Shown here: in pieces, positions 12,101 through 24,759 of the stretch
How the letters are laid out: every line of letters starts with the position of its first letter
How positions within the stretch are numbered: position 1 is the first letter of the stretch
Source: Stercorarius parasiticus
Taxonomy: Eukaryota; Chordata; Aves; Charadriiformes; Stercorariidae
Direction of reading: 5' to 3'
NCBI GenBank assembly: GCA_013396915.1
Contig: VWZL01005057.1
Coordinates: 62,001-126,000, forward strand
Length of the DNA: 64,000 bases
Made by a program: the position numbers and the translations under genes
The notes under the pieces: generated by a model
What the model saw: the letters and a program-made list of their open reading frames with translations, nothing else
Told to the model about the DNA's origin: nothing
Databases searched by the model: none

Positions 12101-15100
12101 GGAGAAGACTACAGTCTCCTGAAAGCCTCTTTCATTCATTTTCATCAGATTTTCACTCTCTCTCTCCTGCTGAGCTTTGGCATTAGTAAGCTTGAATCCC
12201 TTATAGATCTATCTCAATTTATCTTCCATACAAAGTCAACTGCTTTGTGCAAGCCTGATGAAAGGAGAAAAAAGAAACATAATGTTTCAGAATGGGCAAA
12301 GTAAATTTGTATTTTTAACAGCTGAAGCTGCCTGGCACTCAGTCCCAGGTTTTTTTCAGAGGTTCTGTTTACTGGGCATAAATTTTCAGTCATTGAAATC
12401 TCAGTGCAGTTTAATTTCACAAATGTAAACACCACCTCTGGTCCTGATCAGACCCAGTGATGGGCTGTTAACACCTTTTGCACAGATTGAAATCCGTATC
12501 AGTTCATCACCTGTAAATCCTCATTTTTTTAGGAATCCCATCCCTGAAACAAGTTGCCTACCCTGGGGCCAGTAGCTACTGGATACCTCACCAAACACTA
12601 ACAAGAAAAATATCAGTTCATATTAGTGACCCTCTTTATTGACATTTTATTCAAGGGTACCTCAGATCAAAGGCACAGGAATGGAACTACTTTCACTCCT
12701 CTGATACAGGGGACCAGTAATTTAGCAGGATTAATACTAAAGGCTCAAGGAAATTTAAACTGAGGCTGCCACAAAGGTTCCTCTACTGTAGGTAAACAGT
12801 GGCTGGCTGTTAGCCTCCAACTGTGAGGCTCCCATGTAGTCAACAGTAAGTGCCTGTTTGGGTGCTCAAAAACATCGAGACCAAATTCCACAGCTAGAGA
12901 TCCAATCCATAGGCTAGCAATGCAATAGCTGAGCAAATCATCATACTGAAATAAACAGATACTGCCTTAGGAGTTTGAAACGAAATCTGGGTTCACTAAA
13001 ACACAAGTTAATCATGTAATTGCAATCAAAAGGTCTAAGATGATATACCTTAATTTCATTTGTGATTCAATCTTCAAGTATAAAAAGCTCACACCTCTTT
13101 CACCTACTACTAGTTTTGCTACTGACTTGCTGTGTTCGATAGACCATTGTTCACTGCAAAAATGAGCACATTTTTTCCTTTTAATGTATGGCTTCAGTGA
13201 AACTGCTTTCATGCAAAATCAGTATATTTGAAAACAGAATCAATCACATGCCCAGAATTTCCTTTTGTGTTTGTAGGCTTAAACAAAACTTTGAACTGAA
13301 GTCTACGGAATAAATGGAAAGTTTTCTAAAGGCTTGTGTGAGTTGTTAGACCAGGACCTCCTGGTCTACATATAAGCCTTTAGGTTTACTTCAATTTACG
13401 AGAAGGATTCAATGTTTAAAAAAATAATACGTATATATATAATTTTCAAAATCAGTTTAAATATCTCAATTTTTTTTTGTTATAAACAAGTTGCACTGAA
13501 TATTGATTTAAAGAAAAATAGTTTAAACTGTCATTTTTTCTTGAATTGGATTCAAACCAATTTCATAATTACATACATTTCTGGTGCCAGTTGAAATAAG
13601 AGTTTAATTAAAACGTAGTGCGGTACTAAAAGTAGTTTCATTTTTGCAGCTCTGGTTTTCCATTCTGTTGATCCTTCCACTTTTCCCTGTTCTTTATTTT
13701 CTCCATGGTAAGAATGCTACTTGTTTGGAAATACCCATATGAACAGTGACTATAATAGGATCGCTTCCCTTCCCAGGAGTAAAGGAAACTGAACTGCTGA
13801 AAACATAGCGTAACTGACACTATTATAGCTTTCTTCTGTCATAGCTGTTTCAATCAAGAATAAAACCTCTTGTTATTCTAATCAGCAGAAGGAAAAAAAG
13901 ATGAAAGTCACTGGAAGTTCCCCATTATAACTTTAAATAGTATACATTACAATCCTTCCAGAAGTTAAGTATCGCAGCCTTGCTGGGATCTGAAGACTCA
14001 GTTGTCTAACAAAGACTTATCTGAATGATAATAACCATTAACTACATTATTGCTTTCATGTAATCGTTTAGAAATACTTGACAGTAATAAGGAACTATTA
14101 AAAAAATGAAGGGTTGCCCTAAAGTAGCAGTAATATTAATGCAAACTGAGGTGTACCCTCTTGCATATAAAAGCTCTTTGGGTATGGATATTTTCTCAAG
14201 TTAGGAAGATTGAAAATATAGTTGAGATGTTATTTGTTGACTGAAGGAAAATGAAATAATAGAATACGATCTCATTATTATGGAGTATTATCTTTCACCT
14301 GAAGCATTCACATTATTTCTGTTTTTATGAAAGTACTCAGAAATAAGGGTTAGCTACATTTTTGAAAACACAGTCAACTATGTGACATAAATAACATACT
14401 TACTACAGGTGTGTCAGTAAGTTATAACCACAACTCTACATAAAGTCATGCCTCCTCTGACTGACTTGTCTGATCTGCTTTTTAATAAACAGCAAAATCT
14501 GTAGGAAAAATATGCTTCATGGCGTTTTGCAATTGCAAAGCCATGGTACAGCTTTGGATTTCAGACCTAGTTGTCTTGTCAAGTGATGTACTCCCTCTTT
14601 AATGAATGGCTGGGCACCAGGGTTTATGAAAGGTTAAGAATTCACAGAAATTCCTCTCTTCCCAAAGACAACCGATGGTTTCACTAAGTCACAACCTCTT
14701 CACGCAGGAAAAATCTGGAATATATACCCTGCTTTTGTCAGGATTAAGAGATATACTGATGACTCCAGCCTATAAATCTACCAGGGTAATGAGTGTAAGC
14801 CTGCAAAAAGTCATGCTTCCTGCATTTCAAAGCAATGCTTTCTGCAGTTTGGTTACCACAAAGTAGGTTTAAAAATCTGTGTATCATTGTTATCATTTTG
14901 TACAGTAATCATTTAATGTATACAATTAACATAGTTTCTTGTTATCAAGTAAACATTTCCATGATTTAGCTTTTAGCATGTTACATTTCGATACAAAATT
15001 CAACGGCATTACATTTTTTTGGAGGAGAGGTAAATTTCCAATATTTACTGTTTCTGTTGAAGTTTGAAAACCATAAAAGCTGCTTCTCGGCATTACCCTT

Positions 15101-17258
15101 TTTAAGCTTCAAGCAGGGAGTCTGAAGAACGAGGTGAGTTATGAGTGAGAAAGGAGGAGAAAAGAGAATGCATTTTATCAGACTGCCTCAGGCCCTAGGA
15201 AAGATTAGTTGGGACTCATTGTGAGGACAAGCTTAGATCCTTATTTTAGTTCCTATAAAGCTGTGCACCTGACTATTTTATTTGCCTGATTTTTCACATA
15301 AGAAAATTACACAAGCACACTGCACCACCTCACAGCCACACAAGAGTTCACCAGAATCAAACCAGACCGTTGACTTCATCAAATATACAAACAGTGGAGT
15401 CACGGTAAATACACGGGGCTGCTGCTCACAATTGATGCATTATTATTACATGCAGTGCAATGAGGTATCACATCGCACATATACAAATCATTTTTCTCCT
15501 TTATGTTCTTTTGAAATCTCTTACTCAATTGCTCCCTTCTCCTGAGAAGTAGAGTTTTGAAAATACATCCAGCATACTTTGAGGCCATCCAAAGAAGGTA
15601 AGCAATTATTTTGATATTTCACTTCATTTTTTTGTAAATGAAATGCTATGCTACAACTCACAAGAGCATGCTGAGTACACACTGGAGAGCAAAAAGGAAA
15701 TGTTGTCCTGTTTATTCTTCATAAATGATTGAATATGATATTTCATTTACGTTACCTTACATTTTCCTCTTTGAAAGACAGTCTAGCTAGCCATGCTGTA
15801 GTACACATTTAAATGGCCACTATTTTTTCATTTTTATTGTACAGACCTGCTGGAGCCAAATCATTTGCAGCCTACTGGGCTTAAGCTTGGCAGTCTAAGC
15901 CATGGTTAACATTGCTTACAAGAAGAAACAAAATTCTGGAAGAATGCATTCAATAAAGCGTATTTCTCTATAGAGCTGAAGCTAAACAAAATTCCTAATG
16001 TTTTCCTAAGGAGGGCTGTAACCCTGACAGTGCTGCTGTTCTATTACTGATACAAATTATAATTACACGTCAATAATTCATGTTTCATTAACAATATTAA
16101 CAGAATCTGAAACCATTATCAAAAATAAAGGTTCATAGTGTTAGTCACTATACTGACATACATGTAATAAAAAGAAGCCCTTGTTTGAAACATCATTAAA
16201 TAACTACTTAGATTTATTAAATGCTGTATTAATATCTGTTTTAGCTAAAGCCTGGCTTAAATTTGCTTAAAAATTCTGATTTGAATTGTGCTGGACCACA
16301 CCAAAAATGATAAATCCATCATTCATGCTAGCTAGATTAGCAAATAATAATGGACTGCTGCATTCCACCACAAATTCTCCTTTGTTACATTGGGTTGAAT
16401 GCATATACTTCATATTTACTGAAAGCACTTTGGGCTGTTTTGGGATGAATTTAATATCTTGTTGGCTCTAATTCAGCAAAATACATAAAGTTGTACAAAA
16501 TTTAAGTAGGTGAATAATCCCCTCAGCTTCAGTTGGATTTCTAACATGCTGAAAATTAAAAACATACTTAAATTTCAGTTGTTTGGAAGTCAATTCCTAC
16601 AATTAGTGTGCTTACTACAATGCACAGTACAGTTTTAAAATGGTCAATATACTCAAAGTTGGACAATTTCATTTTATGAGTGAAATCAATCAACTAAAGT
16701 AAAAGAAAATGAATGCTTGGAAATTATTTTGAAGAGGAAGCTTTATCATGTTTTTCTCACTTCACAGATATTCTTTATTTTCATATTATTATAATCTTAA
16801 GGCTCTTCCCCAATTACCATTGCTAACAGGGAAACGCTGTCCCTGCTGCGCAGCATTCTCCATTTTGTCCTGAATTTGTATACTTCCCAGCTTCTGGTTT
16901 TTCCCTTGTATTTGGTGTAAAGGGCCTCCCACACATAACATACTTTTCTAATTTCCTTGGTCAGGCTCTACTGAGTTATAGCTGGGCAAAACAGATTACC
17001 TGTGCACGCTTGCAGCTTCCTGGAATGCTCTCCTCAGGCTCACCTACTTCCTCCCCTTTCACGTGTTTTCCCTGCTTGTTCACAGTACTGTATTATGCTG
17101 TGAAAAGTATGCTCTTTATTTTAGCTATCTAAGCTACAGCTAGGAAGGCTAGGTGCGCCATATATGAGGAGGACTACAAGTATTTTAATGAAACGAATGT
17201 CACTTGTTGAAACTTTGGGGTTTTTCCATGCAAACTGTCACCAGGAATTTCAGGGCAC
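9158..17258. other. Unique AT-rich DNA, no gene recognised
   Basis: About 8.1 kb in which I recognise neither a repeat family nor a gene. Open frames are short and featureless (the longest is about 114 codons, 11312-11656 minus). A 10-bp inverted repeat at 13347-13368 is listed separately. The stretch around 16800-17150 is somewhat richer in G and C but shows no recognisable signal. Confidence 0.5.
13347..13368. repeat. Near-palindrome, 10-bp arms with 2-nt centre
   Basis: Arms TAGACCAGGA (13347-13356) and TCCTGGTCTA (13359-13368) are perfect reverse complements around a CC centre. Such a short inverted repeat can arise by chance and no function is assigned. Confidence 0.9.
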
Positions 17259-17263
17259 GTTAG
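17259..17263. repeat. Target site duplication, left copy (GTTAG)
   Basis: GTTAG directly precedes the LTR and is repeated exactly at 18022-18026. Confidence 0.92.
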
Positions 17264-17393
17264 TGTTGAGATTAGGGCTGGGCTGGCCACTAAATGAATG
17301 ACAGATGCTCTCTTTAACATCTCTTTCCCTTCCCAAGGGAAGAGAGAGAAAATAAGGGAGAGACTTACGGGTTGAAAAGAATACTAAAACTAC

Positions 17394-17399
17394 TTTAAT
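17394..17399 (-). terminator. LTR polyadenylation signal (ATTAAA, minus strand)
   Basis: TTTAAT on the plus strand is ATTAAA on the minus strand. It lies about 265 bp downstream of the TATA box in LTR orientation, matching the layout of the LTR at 8452. Confidence 0.55.
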
Positions 17400-17660
17400 G
17401 AAATATTAATAATAAAAAGATAATAATATCAAAAAGAAAGATAATGAAAATATATACAAAGCGTATCGAGCTCCCAGGATGATGCTCACATCACTGTCAG
17501 GCACAGGAAAAGTTCCAGACTGGACTCAGCGATGGACAGGAACTGGATTACAGATCTGGATTCAGGAATGCATGGATTGGGATCAAAGGCAGACGAACAG
17601 AGAGAGTCCTCCTTGGATGCTGACTGTTGAAGAAAGAGAGCTGACCCTTTAATCCCTCAG

Positions 17661-17668
17661 CTTTTATA
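17661..17668 (-). promoter_or_regulatory. LTR TATA box (TATAAAAG, minus strand)
   Basis: CTTTTATA on the plus strand is TATAAAAG on the minus strand, just downstream (in LTR sense) of CATCATGCTCAG, the usual pre-TATA sequence in these LTRs. It is the main evidence for the minus orientation. Confidence 0.7.
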
Positions 17669-18021
17669 CTGAGCATGATGCAGATGCTATGGAACACCCC
17701 GTTGGCCAGTTTTGGGTCACCTGTCCTGTCCGCTCCTCCTCACAAGTGCGACCCCTCTACACTCTTCTGCCTCCAGTCCTCCAACATGGCATATAACAGT
17801 TAGCTGACCTTGGCTGTTATAACAATAAGTATAAGCAAGAGCCTCTCTGCATACCATTCCTTGGTATTAACTATAGACATCAGGCCTTATCACTCTGGAA
17901 GCAGACACTGTCTGAAGAATATGCCATTAACTTCAGGAAGTGCAGTTGGTTAGAAAAGACTTAACTGAAATGTAAAATTACTGAAAAGAAAATTGGTTCT
18001 GTTTTACCTCAAACCATGACA

Positions 18022-18026
18022 GTTAG
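18022..18026. repeat. Target site duplication, right copy (GTTAG)
   Basis: Exact repeat of 17259-17263, directly next to the LTR end. Confidence 0.92.
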
Positions 18027-21000
18027 TAAAGAAAAGGAAGAAGGGACATGCCATGGTCCTGCCACTTTCTAATGGTTCCTCACTGATAAAGGATCCAATT
18101 AATGATAAACTACAAATTATACTAATTACAACTGTCTGGAGGTAAGTGGTACCAAGGTCATGGTCCATCTTTAAAAGATGAAGAAGATGGCCACCTCTGG
18201 TGAGTCTATATGAAATAATCTGATCTCATCTCTGCAATTTCAGGAAGTGATAGTAAATTCATATGTATCCTAAAACCAACAAAATCCATTAATAGGTTAA
18301 GTTTTAAATCTGATATTACCAACTACAGTACAGGAAATTGAATAAGGGAATTTGATTATCATTTACAAATGTTCTGGGAAAATAAATGGCAAATAAAGAG
18401 AAGACCAGCATTATTTAAGATTATATAAAGGGTTGTGACTAGGAAACGTGGGCTTGAAAGAAAAAAGGAAAATTAAAGACTATTAGGAAAGTTCACTGAC
18501 AGCCCAATCCATTGCTTTGTAAATATGCTGCTACAGCAAACTTTTCAGATATGTAAAGGAGGAATAGAAAAAAGGATGTAAGATGGAGCAGTACATTGGC
18601 AGAAGGAGAGCCAGTAAGATCAATAGCCTTCCATTTCTGTGATTTAGAATGAGCTAGTTTGCATCTTCTCATGCACTCAAACACTCAAAAGCAAAGGAAG
18701 AGATACCATGGGAAGTTCAGGCTCATTAGTGCAAATTTCATAGGGTTCTGCATATATTAAAATATGCCACTAGTCACCTAGATAACTACACAATAGGCAT
18801 TATATGATACGTATGTAAAGTATTGACTCTTCAGACAAAGCCTGGGTTTCTGAGGGTTTTTTTTCAATGACAACTCCTATGTATATAACTCTGTTTCTTT
18901 GTGGTTTTCTCTTCTAGGAATGCTGATCTGACAAAACTACTCAAATGGAGACCAAAATACGTGCTAATAATTCTCCATGAAAAGTGTGGCTTCCAATTAT
19001 TCCAGCTAGATTTCTTTACAAGGTTCAGTATCTCTTGTCTGTCAGCAAGCCTACAGCCATACTAGTTCACCTAAGGCTGCAAGCCTGTTATATCTCCTGT
19101 GTTAAAAGGGGTCAAGCTAGGTCATTACTTAAATAAGAGAACAAGACAGATCTGAGTCACTGTTCTACTAACAGTGTTATCCTTTGGATGATGCAAAAAA
19201 AGAGCTTCTTTTGTCACTGACAATCCCATAGCAGTTGTGAAATGATGGTCTAATAGCCTCTGTGTTCTGGCCAAATTCCAACAAAGGTGATTACCTCTTC
19301 GCTACCTAAAAATCCTTGGGATTTCAATTTGATACGGTTTCACTCACTTCCTTTCGGTCCATTTCAGTGGTGGGTGAAAGAATCCCTGTGTATAGAGGTT
19401 GGAGAGATCTGTGAAAGTGGAAGTATATTCTATTATTAGGTTATTTCATCTTAATTTCTTGTTAGATTTTTTTTGCGCAGCACAATACAGTTGAAAAGCT
19501 GCTGAAGCGAACTGGGCCTGCAGTCTAACTCTGGGAAGAAGATAAAAATTCTAAATAAGCTTCTACATCCAGCCATGGAATTGGAAAATGTTAGGATTAC
19601 ACCTTTTCATATTTCAGGAAAATGTCTGCTCTTCTTCTCAAGTTCGTATTCCTTCATCCTCTAAAAACATATGCCGTACCAGTACCATTCAATAGCTTTA
19701 CTCCAGCTTTTTTCTCTTTTCTCCCCTCCAATCTTGCTGACATTTTTTGAACCTGATTTGGAAACCTTGGTTATGTTGAATAGTCCTTTCCTTTTCTTCT
19801 ACTTCTCTGAGAAAATAGGCAGACAGGATGGAAGTTTCCTTGCATAAAGACTTCCAAGTCAGCACACAGAATCTTCTTGCTAACAACTAGTATTTAAACC
19901 CTATTTTAGAGAGTGTACCAAAGGCAAAAAATAGAGAAAGGGGGCATGCCCCAAATATTGCTCTCAGTCAATGATTTCTTGTCATCTAGGTTGTAGCAAG
20001 ACACAATATAAAGAAAACCTGAGGCTATTGCAAATTATATCAATGTCTAGCTTTTAGATGCTTTAGGATCAATGAAGAATAAAGATTAATTTGGGTTGCC
20101 CTCAAGGACAACAGAGACTGACTTGAGTATTACATCTGAAAGCAAGGTACACCTTTCTGCTGAGGGTTTGGCACTGAAATTTTGTTTAGTTTTCTCTTTT
20201 TTCCACAAACCTCTTGGACTATTTTCAGCACATTACACTCCTGCCTCACCTTTCTCCTGTTTACAAACTGGGGGACGCGGTGCATCTCTACTGCCTCTCC
20301 TTCAAGACTTGTCTCTTCTGTGTTGTCAGTTTGGAATGCAAAACTTTTAGGTAATTAAACTCTATCTTTCTCAGTCTTCCTCAATCTGATGTTGCCCCAC
20401 ATAGCAGTACTTTAATAAGGAAAGTGATATATGGGTCATTACTGCTTGATATTATCCTAAGCTTTGGCAGTTCTTTATCTATCTCAACTATTTCCCTAAT
20501 CGTAAGTGTCTTTATTTAATATTAGTCATGGTGTTTACTTCATTTCATACTATGCAGCTAAATGCTTTTTGCTACCTTAATTGATGCCATACATAGCTAA
20601 TGAACAGAAACGTGAGCTTCTAGAGACTCACTTGTAATTCTGCTGAGGAATTTACTTTATCTTTATTTTTGTCATTGTTATTAGCTGAGACATTTTTAAC
20701 CAGCATTGAAAAGTAGTAATTGTACGCTGGTGTTCAACATTCAGCTCCAACTCTTGCTCCCAGTATGACTGCAGCATGTTTCCACGGTCTTATTGAGCTT
20801 AACATGTGCTCATAGAGACTTAGCCCAACTGTAAGATTTGAAAAATATTAAATAGTTTAATGCAACCCTGGAATTTCTTTAGATCCTTTGTATCTTTTCA
20901 AGCCCTATTAAATGTAAGTGATTTCAGAATTGTCTTTATAAGGACTTACACAGGCAAGGAGCATTCAAAACCATGTAATGATTGCTTACTTTAATGGGAA

Positions 21001-21374
21001 TATATGTATATAGAAAGAACAATCGGCAGTGATTATGTTGGAATGGAAATATGCTTATACCTAACAGCAAAATGTAATCAAAGGGAACATTTGCTCTTGA
21101 AAGATTTAGTACATCCTCTGTTAGTGTAAATTAGCATAACTTCATTAAAACCATTGGAGCTATGTTGATTTAGACTAAGACTCTTTCAGTACTTCAGCTC
21201 TTTGTGCATCTGAGAAAGAAAAAGTAGACCTGGAATTAGCATGTCAGTATCTTGCACATTAGTGTGTTAATATTTGGGTAGCACAAATGTAGAGAAATGA
21301 CAAAACGTTTTACGCCAAGTTGTATGTCCTTTATAGGAATGTCAGAAAGAAAAGAAATTTTCATTTTCATGAAA

Positions 21375-21426
21375 TTTCAATGCCACATTTTCATGATGGC
21401 ATTGAAAAATTAAAAAAAAAAAAAAA
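21375..21426. repeat. 11-bp hairpin followed by a poly-A run
   Basis: Arms TTTCAATGCCA (21375-21385) and TGGCATTGAAA (21397-21407) are perfect complements around an 11-nt loop, and an A15 run follows at 21412-21426. A structured stem before poly-A can mark the end of a retroposed short RNA, but I find no RNA family upstream and no target duplication, so this may be coincidence. Confidence 0.6.
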
Positions 21427-21981
21427 GGAAAGAAATAATTAAAGTCAAGCTTATTTCTGCCGTACCTTAAAGGCAGATTTCTGACAACTCCAAGAGTTTT
21501 CCGGTTTTGTATTCTAGTAGCTTTAGGCAAGAATATGAATTTTGGTGACTTTGCAATTGTATTTGACTTCATTTGCAGCAAAACAAAGCTAAAGCAAAGA
21601 AGATTAATTTGACTGCAAGCTATATAGCACGTGCATTTAACAGTCAAATTACTGGGTGATCTCTGCATGCAGATACAGGTAACATGGCCATTGCATTTGT
21701 CTATTTGATTCTCAATAATCTGTATAATTCTTCAAAAAGAGACAGAGTATCTAAGAACAGGCATAACACTTGATAGATTTATCTGATCTAAATTCTCCTT
21801 CACAGCTTCATTTCTCTACATATCAAACCTACTGCAGTCCCAAGGACTACATGAGGGGTGGAAGAGACTGGATCCACCCTTCCAGCTAATGCTGAAGTAA
21901 CCACTCCGGCAAGACAGTCACATAATAACTTTAAAGGTTCAAAAGACCATCACTTCATTTTATTGATACAGGTCAGGTTAA

Positions 21982-21997
21982 AGAGAGAGAGAGAGAG
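21982..21997. repeat. GA microsatellite
   Basis: About eight GA units followed by a purine-rich stretch to about 22020. Simple repeat. Confidence 0.9.
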
Positions 21998-23387
21998 GAA
22001 GAGGGGGAGATGGAGAAGGAACTTGAGTATAAACTGGGAAATTCCTCTAAAAGCAATACTAAAGTTGCGATTTAAATCTTTTTTTAATCTGACCTTTTTA
22101 CTTTCTTGAGACAAGAGCAACTTTATCATTAGCTCCTGCTGAAGGCTGTGCTTGAAGTCACTATCTTGCTTTCAACACATTTTTTTCCCAGTCATTTAAA
22201 GATAGCTAAACAGAGCTTTCAGAGAAACCTGGTTTTATTAATTGCTCAACCATCATGTGAAAGTGTACAAACTCTGCTTACAGAGCTGGACACGCTAGTT
22301 AGTAAAGCGCAGCAAGGATGGAGCTATACATAGAAGATCTCTGTGAGTCAGGTCAATCATAAGGAAAAAACTAAAACTAAATTACTAAATTGACATATTT
22401 GTGGCAACTTGAGTAACATCAATAACTTCAACCTTATTTTAGCTCTTGAGATACATGGCAATAAAAAACTACAATACTTTTTCCACTAGTACCACTTGTA
22501 AAGTTCCCTTGACAGATGTTTGCCCTAATCAGGGTCAAATCAAAAGAGAAACAGATCGCTGCTTCTTAACTGGAAAGAGCTTTTTCCTCAGTTTACCTGG
22601 TTCCTTTCCATTCCTTTTCATTGATCAGGAGAAATCTAAATCCAGCAGGCTTTATGGATGCCTTTGCAGTAGGGCTGATACTATCATATAGGTCCAGATG
22701 TGGTCTCAAGCTCCAGATGCTGTCTCAAGCTTACTAAGTGATTATTCATTTTCTAAGTTCCTCCTGCCAAAATTCTCCTTATTGACTTGGTAAGCCTTCT
22801 ATTAGACCCCTTTTATAAGATGCTTGTATTTTGTAAATACACTACCATATTTCTGAAAGATGAAGACAGCTATCCCTTTCTTTGATACAGTGGATCCCAC
22901 TGAATAGAAAAGTTTGAACAATCCATTTATATTATTTTTAATTCTGCTAGCCCTTTTGTCTACAAAACTGTCTGTTACTAAACTCGTTTTTCTTTTTACT
23001 TACAGAATCAGCCAAACTGTTTGTCTAAATACTGTGAGTCATCTGAGAGCTGTTCTCTTTGACCATTCACTGCTAGCTATTTGTGCTGTCACATTAGATG
23101 ACAAGATTTTATTAAAAGTGAAATAACATCAACTCCTTTATTTTACCATAACAGAAACTTACCAAGGAGCTGTGTGACATTTGTTCTCAAGCTCTTTGAG
23201 CACTGGGGTTTTTTTATGCTTATAAACCTAATGATTTTTTACCAGAAACACTTAAGTGTTTAGTAATAATCTGCAGACCTTCACTGCAAACCTGCACACA
23301 GCCATAGAGAGCTTGAAGAACTCCATGAATTTTACAAACCATGCAAAGGGACATAGTGGCATAAACACTGAGACTTGCAATGGATAT

Positions 23388-23742
23388 AACCAGGTCTCCC
23401 GTTTCCTTCCGGAGAGGGCCCACATGTTCCCTAGTCTTCCTTTTGTCACTGACATACCTGTAGAAGGCTTTCTTATTGCCCTTGATGTCCCTGGCCAGAT
23501 TTAACTCTATCTGGGCTTCAGCTTTCCTAACCTGATCCCTGGCTGCTCAGACAACTTCTTTGTATTCCTCCCAGGCTACCTGTAACTTAAAGTACATCAC
23601 CACCCTCTGTAGGCTTCCTTTTTGTGTCTGAGTTTGTCCAAGAGCTCCTTGTTCATCCATGCAGGCCTCCTGGCATTTTTGCAGGATGCGTCACTCCTGA
23701 GCTTGGAGGGGGTGATGCTTGAATATTAACCAGCTTTCTCTT
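23388..23742 (-). mobile_element. CR1 LINE, internal ORF2 piece between endonuclease and RT
   Basis: This is part of CR1 ORF2 lying on the minus strand. Seen: minus-strand frames read [11 protein letters not shown] at the low-coordinate end. Upstream in element sense, the frames correspond to the conserved linker between the endonuclease and reverse transcriptase domains (the segment encoding 'NARRPAWMNKELLDKL', recognisable on the plus strand around 23645-23685). Both element ends are missing, since there is no 3' UTR, no tail and no reverse transcriptase. Small deletions and insertions break the frame: a short gap near 23683 and an insertion near 23580-23605. A CR1 copy without its 3' end cannot be a simple 5'-truncated insertion, so it was cut down later by deletion or rearrangement. 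Not functional. Confidence 0.9.
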
Positions 23743-24759
23743 GTAAGGACACCTGAGCAGCAGATAAAAAGAGCTAGAAATTTTAATCACAGGAAATTTC
23801 AAATTACAAGTTAAACCTGTCAGGATTCACATTGCGCAGATTAATTTGGGGAGGATTATATAGTTGATTTCCTGAGACTCTCAACCTTACTTTTGATAAT
23901 ATTTGCAGTATGGTACTGCTAATCATTCCACACCCAGATTCATGACTTCAAGGAAGAGGATGCCCCTATTTCTTAACTTGCTCAGAGAACACTTAGAAGA
24001 CGGAGAATACAGAAGTTTGTAATTCTTCAGCAAAGCAACAGAGTACTCTTGTACTGCATTGAATAATAAACATAAAGGCCTGCATGATGTGTTGCCCTTA
24101 TGTCCTTGTCATTCAGTACAAAAGCAGAGTGAAAACAAGAGCTGAACACAAGAGAGAAACAGAAAGACAGAATTAATAAGGAAATTACCTAACATTTTGC
24201 TTAGCTCTTGCTGGTTTAACCTACTGGAAGTTTTAGTAACAGCAACAGTGCATTTCCTGCTAATGAAAGTTTTCTTCGTAAAACTTTTGAAGAAGAAATT
24301 TTCAAGAACTGCTGTAACTTCTTTCTTTTCAGAAGACAGAACTAGGACATTTCTATTCCTAGTTTTGAATCTGCTCTTTTCAATTACTTTATTAAATTAT
24401 TTCCCTTATGTTTATTGGTTTCCACATTGTATGTGCGTTGTGTGGAATGCCACAACAATATACACCCCAAAGACTATAGGATGTCCTGCTGAAAGGCAAA
24501 GAAAGGCAAACCATTGACAATAGCTAACTCTAATTATTACTTTCATCTTTTAGTACTCAGAGCCTATTAGCCTTCCTCCTCCCAAACTAGAAGTTGGGCA
24601 GTTATTCAGGACAGGATTTTCTCGAACATTCAGACTGTTTTTGCTTCCATTGAAGCTCCACAGAAGGAGGAAAAAGGTGAAAGTCTTCTGATAATACCAT
24701 CTTTTAGAAGCAACTTAGTTTGCCTATAATACCCTTTGGGGTTCTCCATTATCATGGCA
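23743..24759. other. Unique DNA, no gene recognised
   Basis: No recognised repeat. A 106-codon plus-strand frame (24197-24517) is rich in Leu, Phe and Val because the underlying DNA is T-rich. I see no supporting homology or splice structure. Confidence 0.45.

Larger units (their letters stand above)
17264..18021 (-). mobile_element. Solo LTR of an avian ERVL-type endogenous retrovirus
   Basis: A complete LTR of 758 bp lies on the minus strand without internal retroviral sequence. Seen: read on the minus strand it begins TGTCATGGTTTGAGG (plus strand ends CCTCAAACCATGACA at 18021). The other end, at 17264, is a degraded version of the inverted terminal sequence. A perfect 5-bp duplication GTTAG flanks it. 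Reading minus, it carries a TATAAAAG box (plus coordinates 17661-17668) and an ATTAAA signal (17394-17399), which set the orientation. The block CTGGCCAACGGGGTG near 17699-17714 corresponds to the U3 CCAAACTGGCCAAAGGGG motif common in these avian LTRs. It belongs to a different subfamily from the LTR at 8452 but shares its terminal motif. The AATAATAATAAA-rich patch at 17400-17460 lies in the R region. Confidence 0.93.
18027..23387. other. Unique AT-rich DNA, no gene recognised
   Basis: About 5.4 kb with no recognised repeat family or gene. It contains a hairpin followed by an A15 run (21375-21426) and a short GA microsatellite (21982-21997). Open frames are short and match nothing known to me. 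Confidence 0.5.

Noticed and set aside
24197..24517. 106-codon frame rich in Leu and Phe, membrane-like
   Set aside because: Composition follows the T-rich DNA. There is no supporting motif or context.
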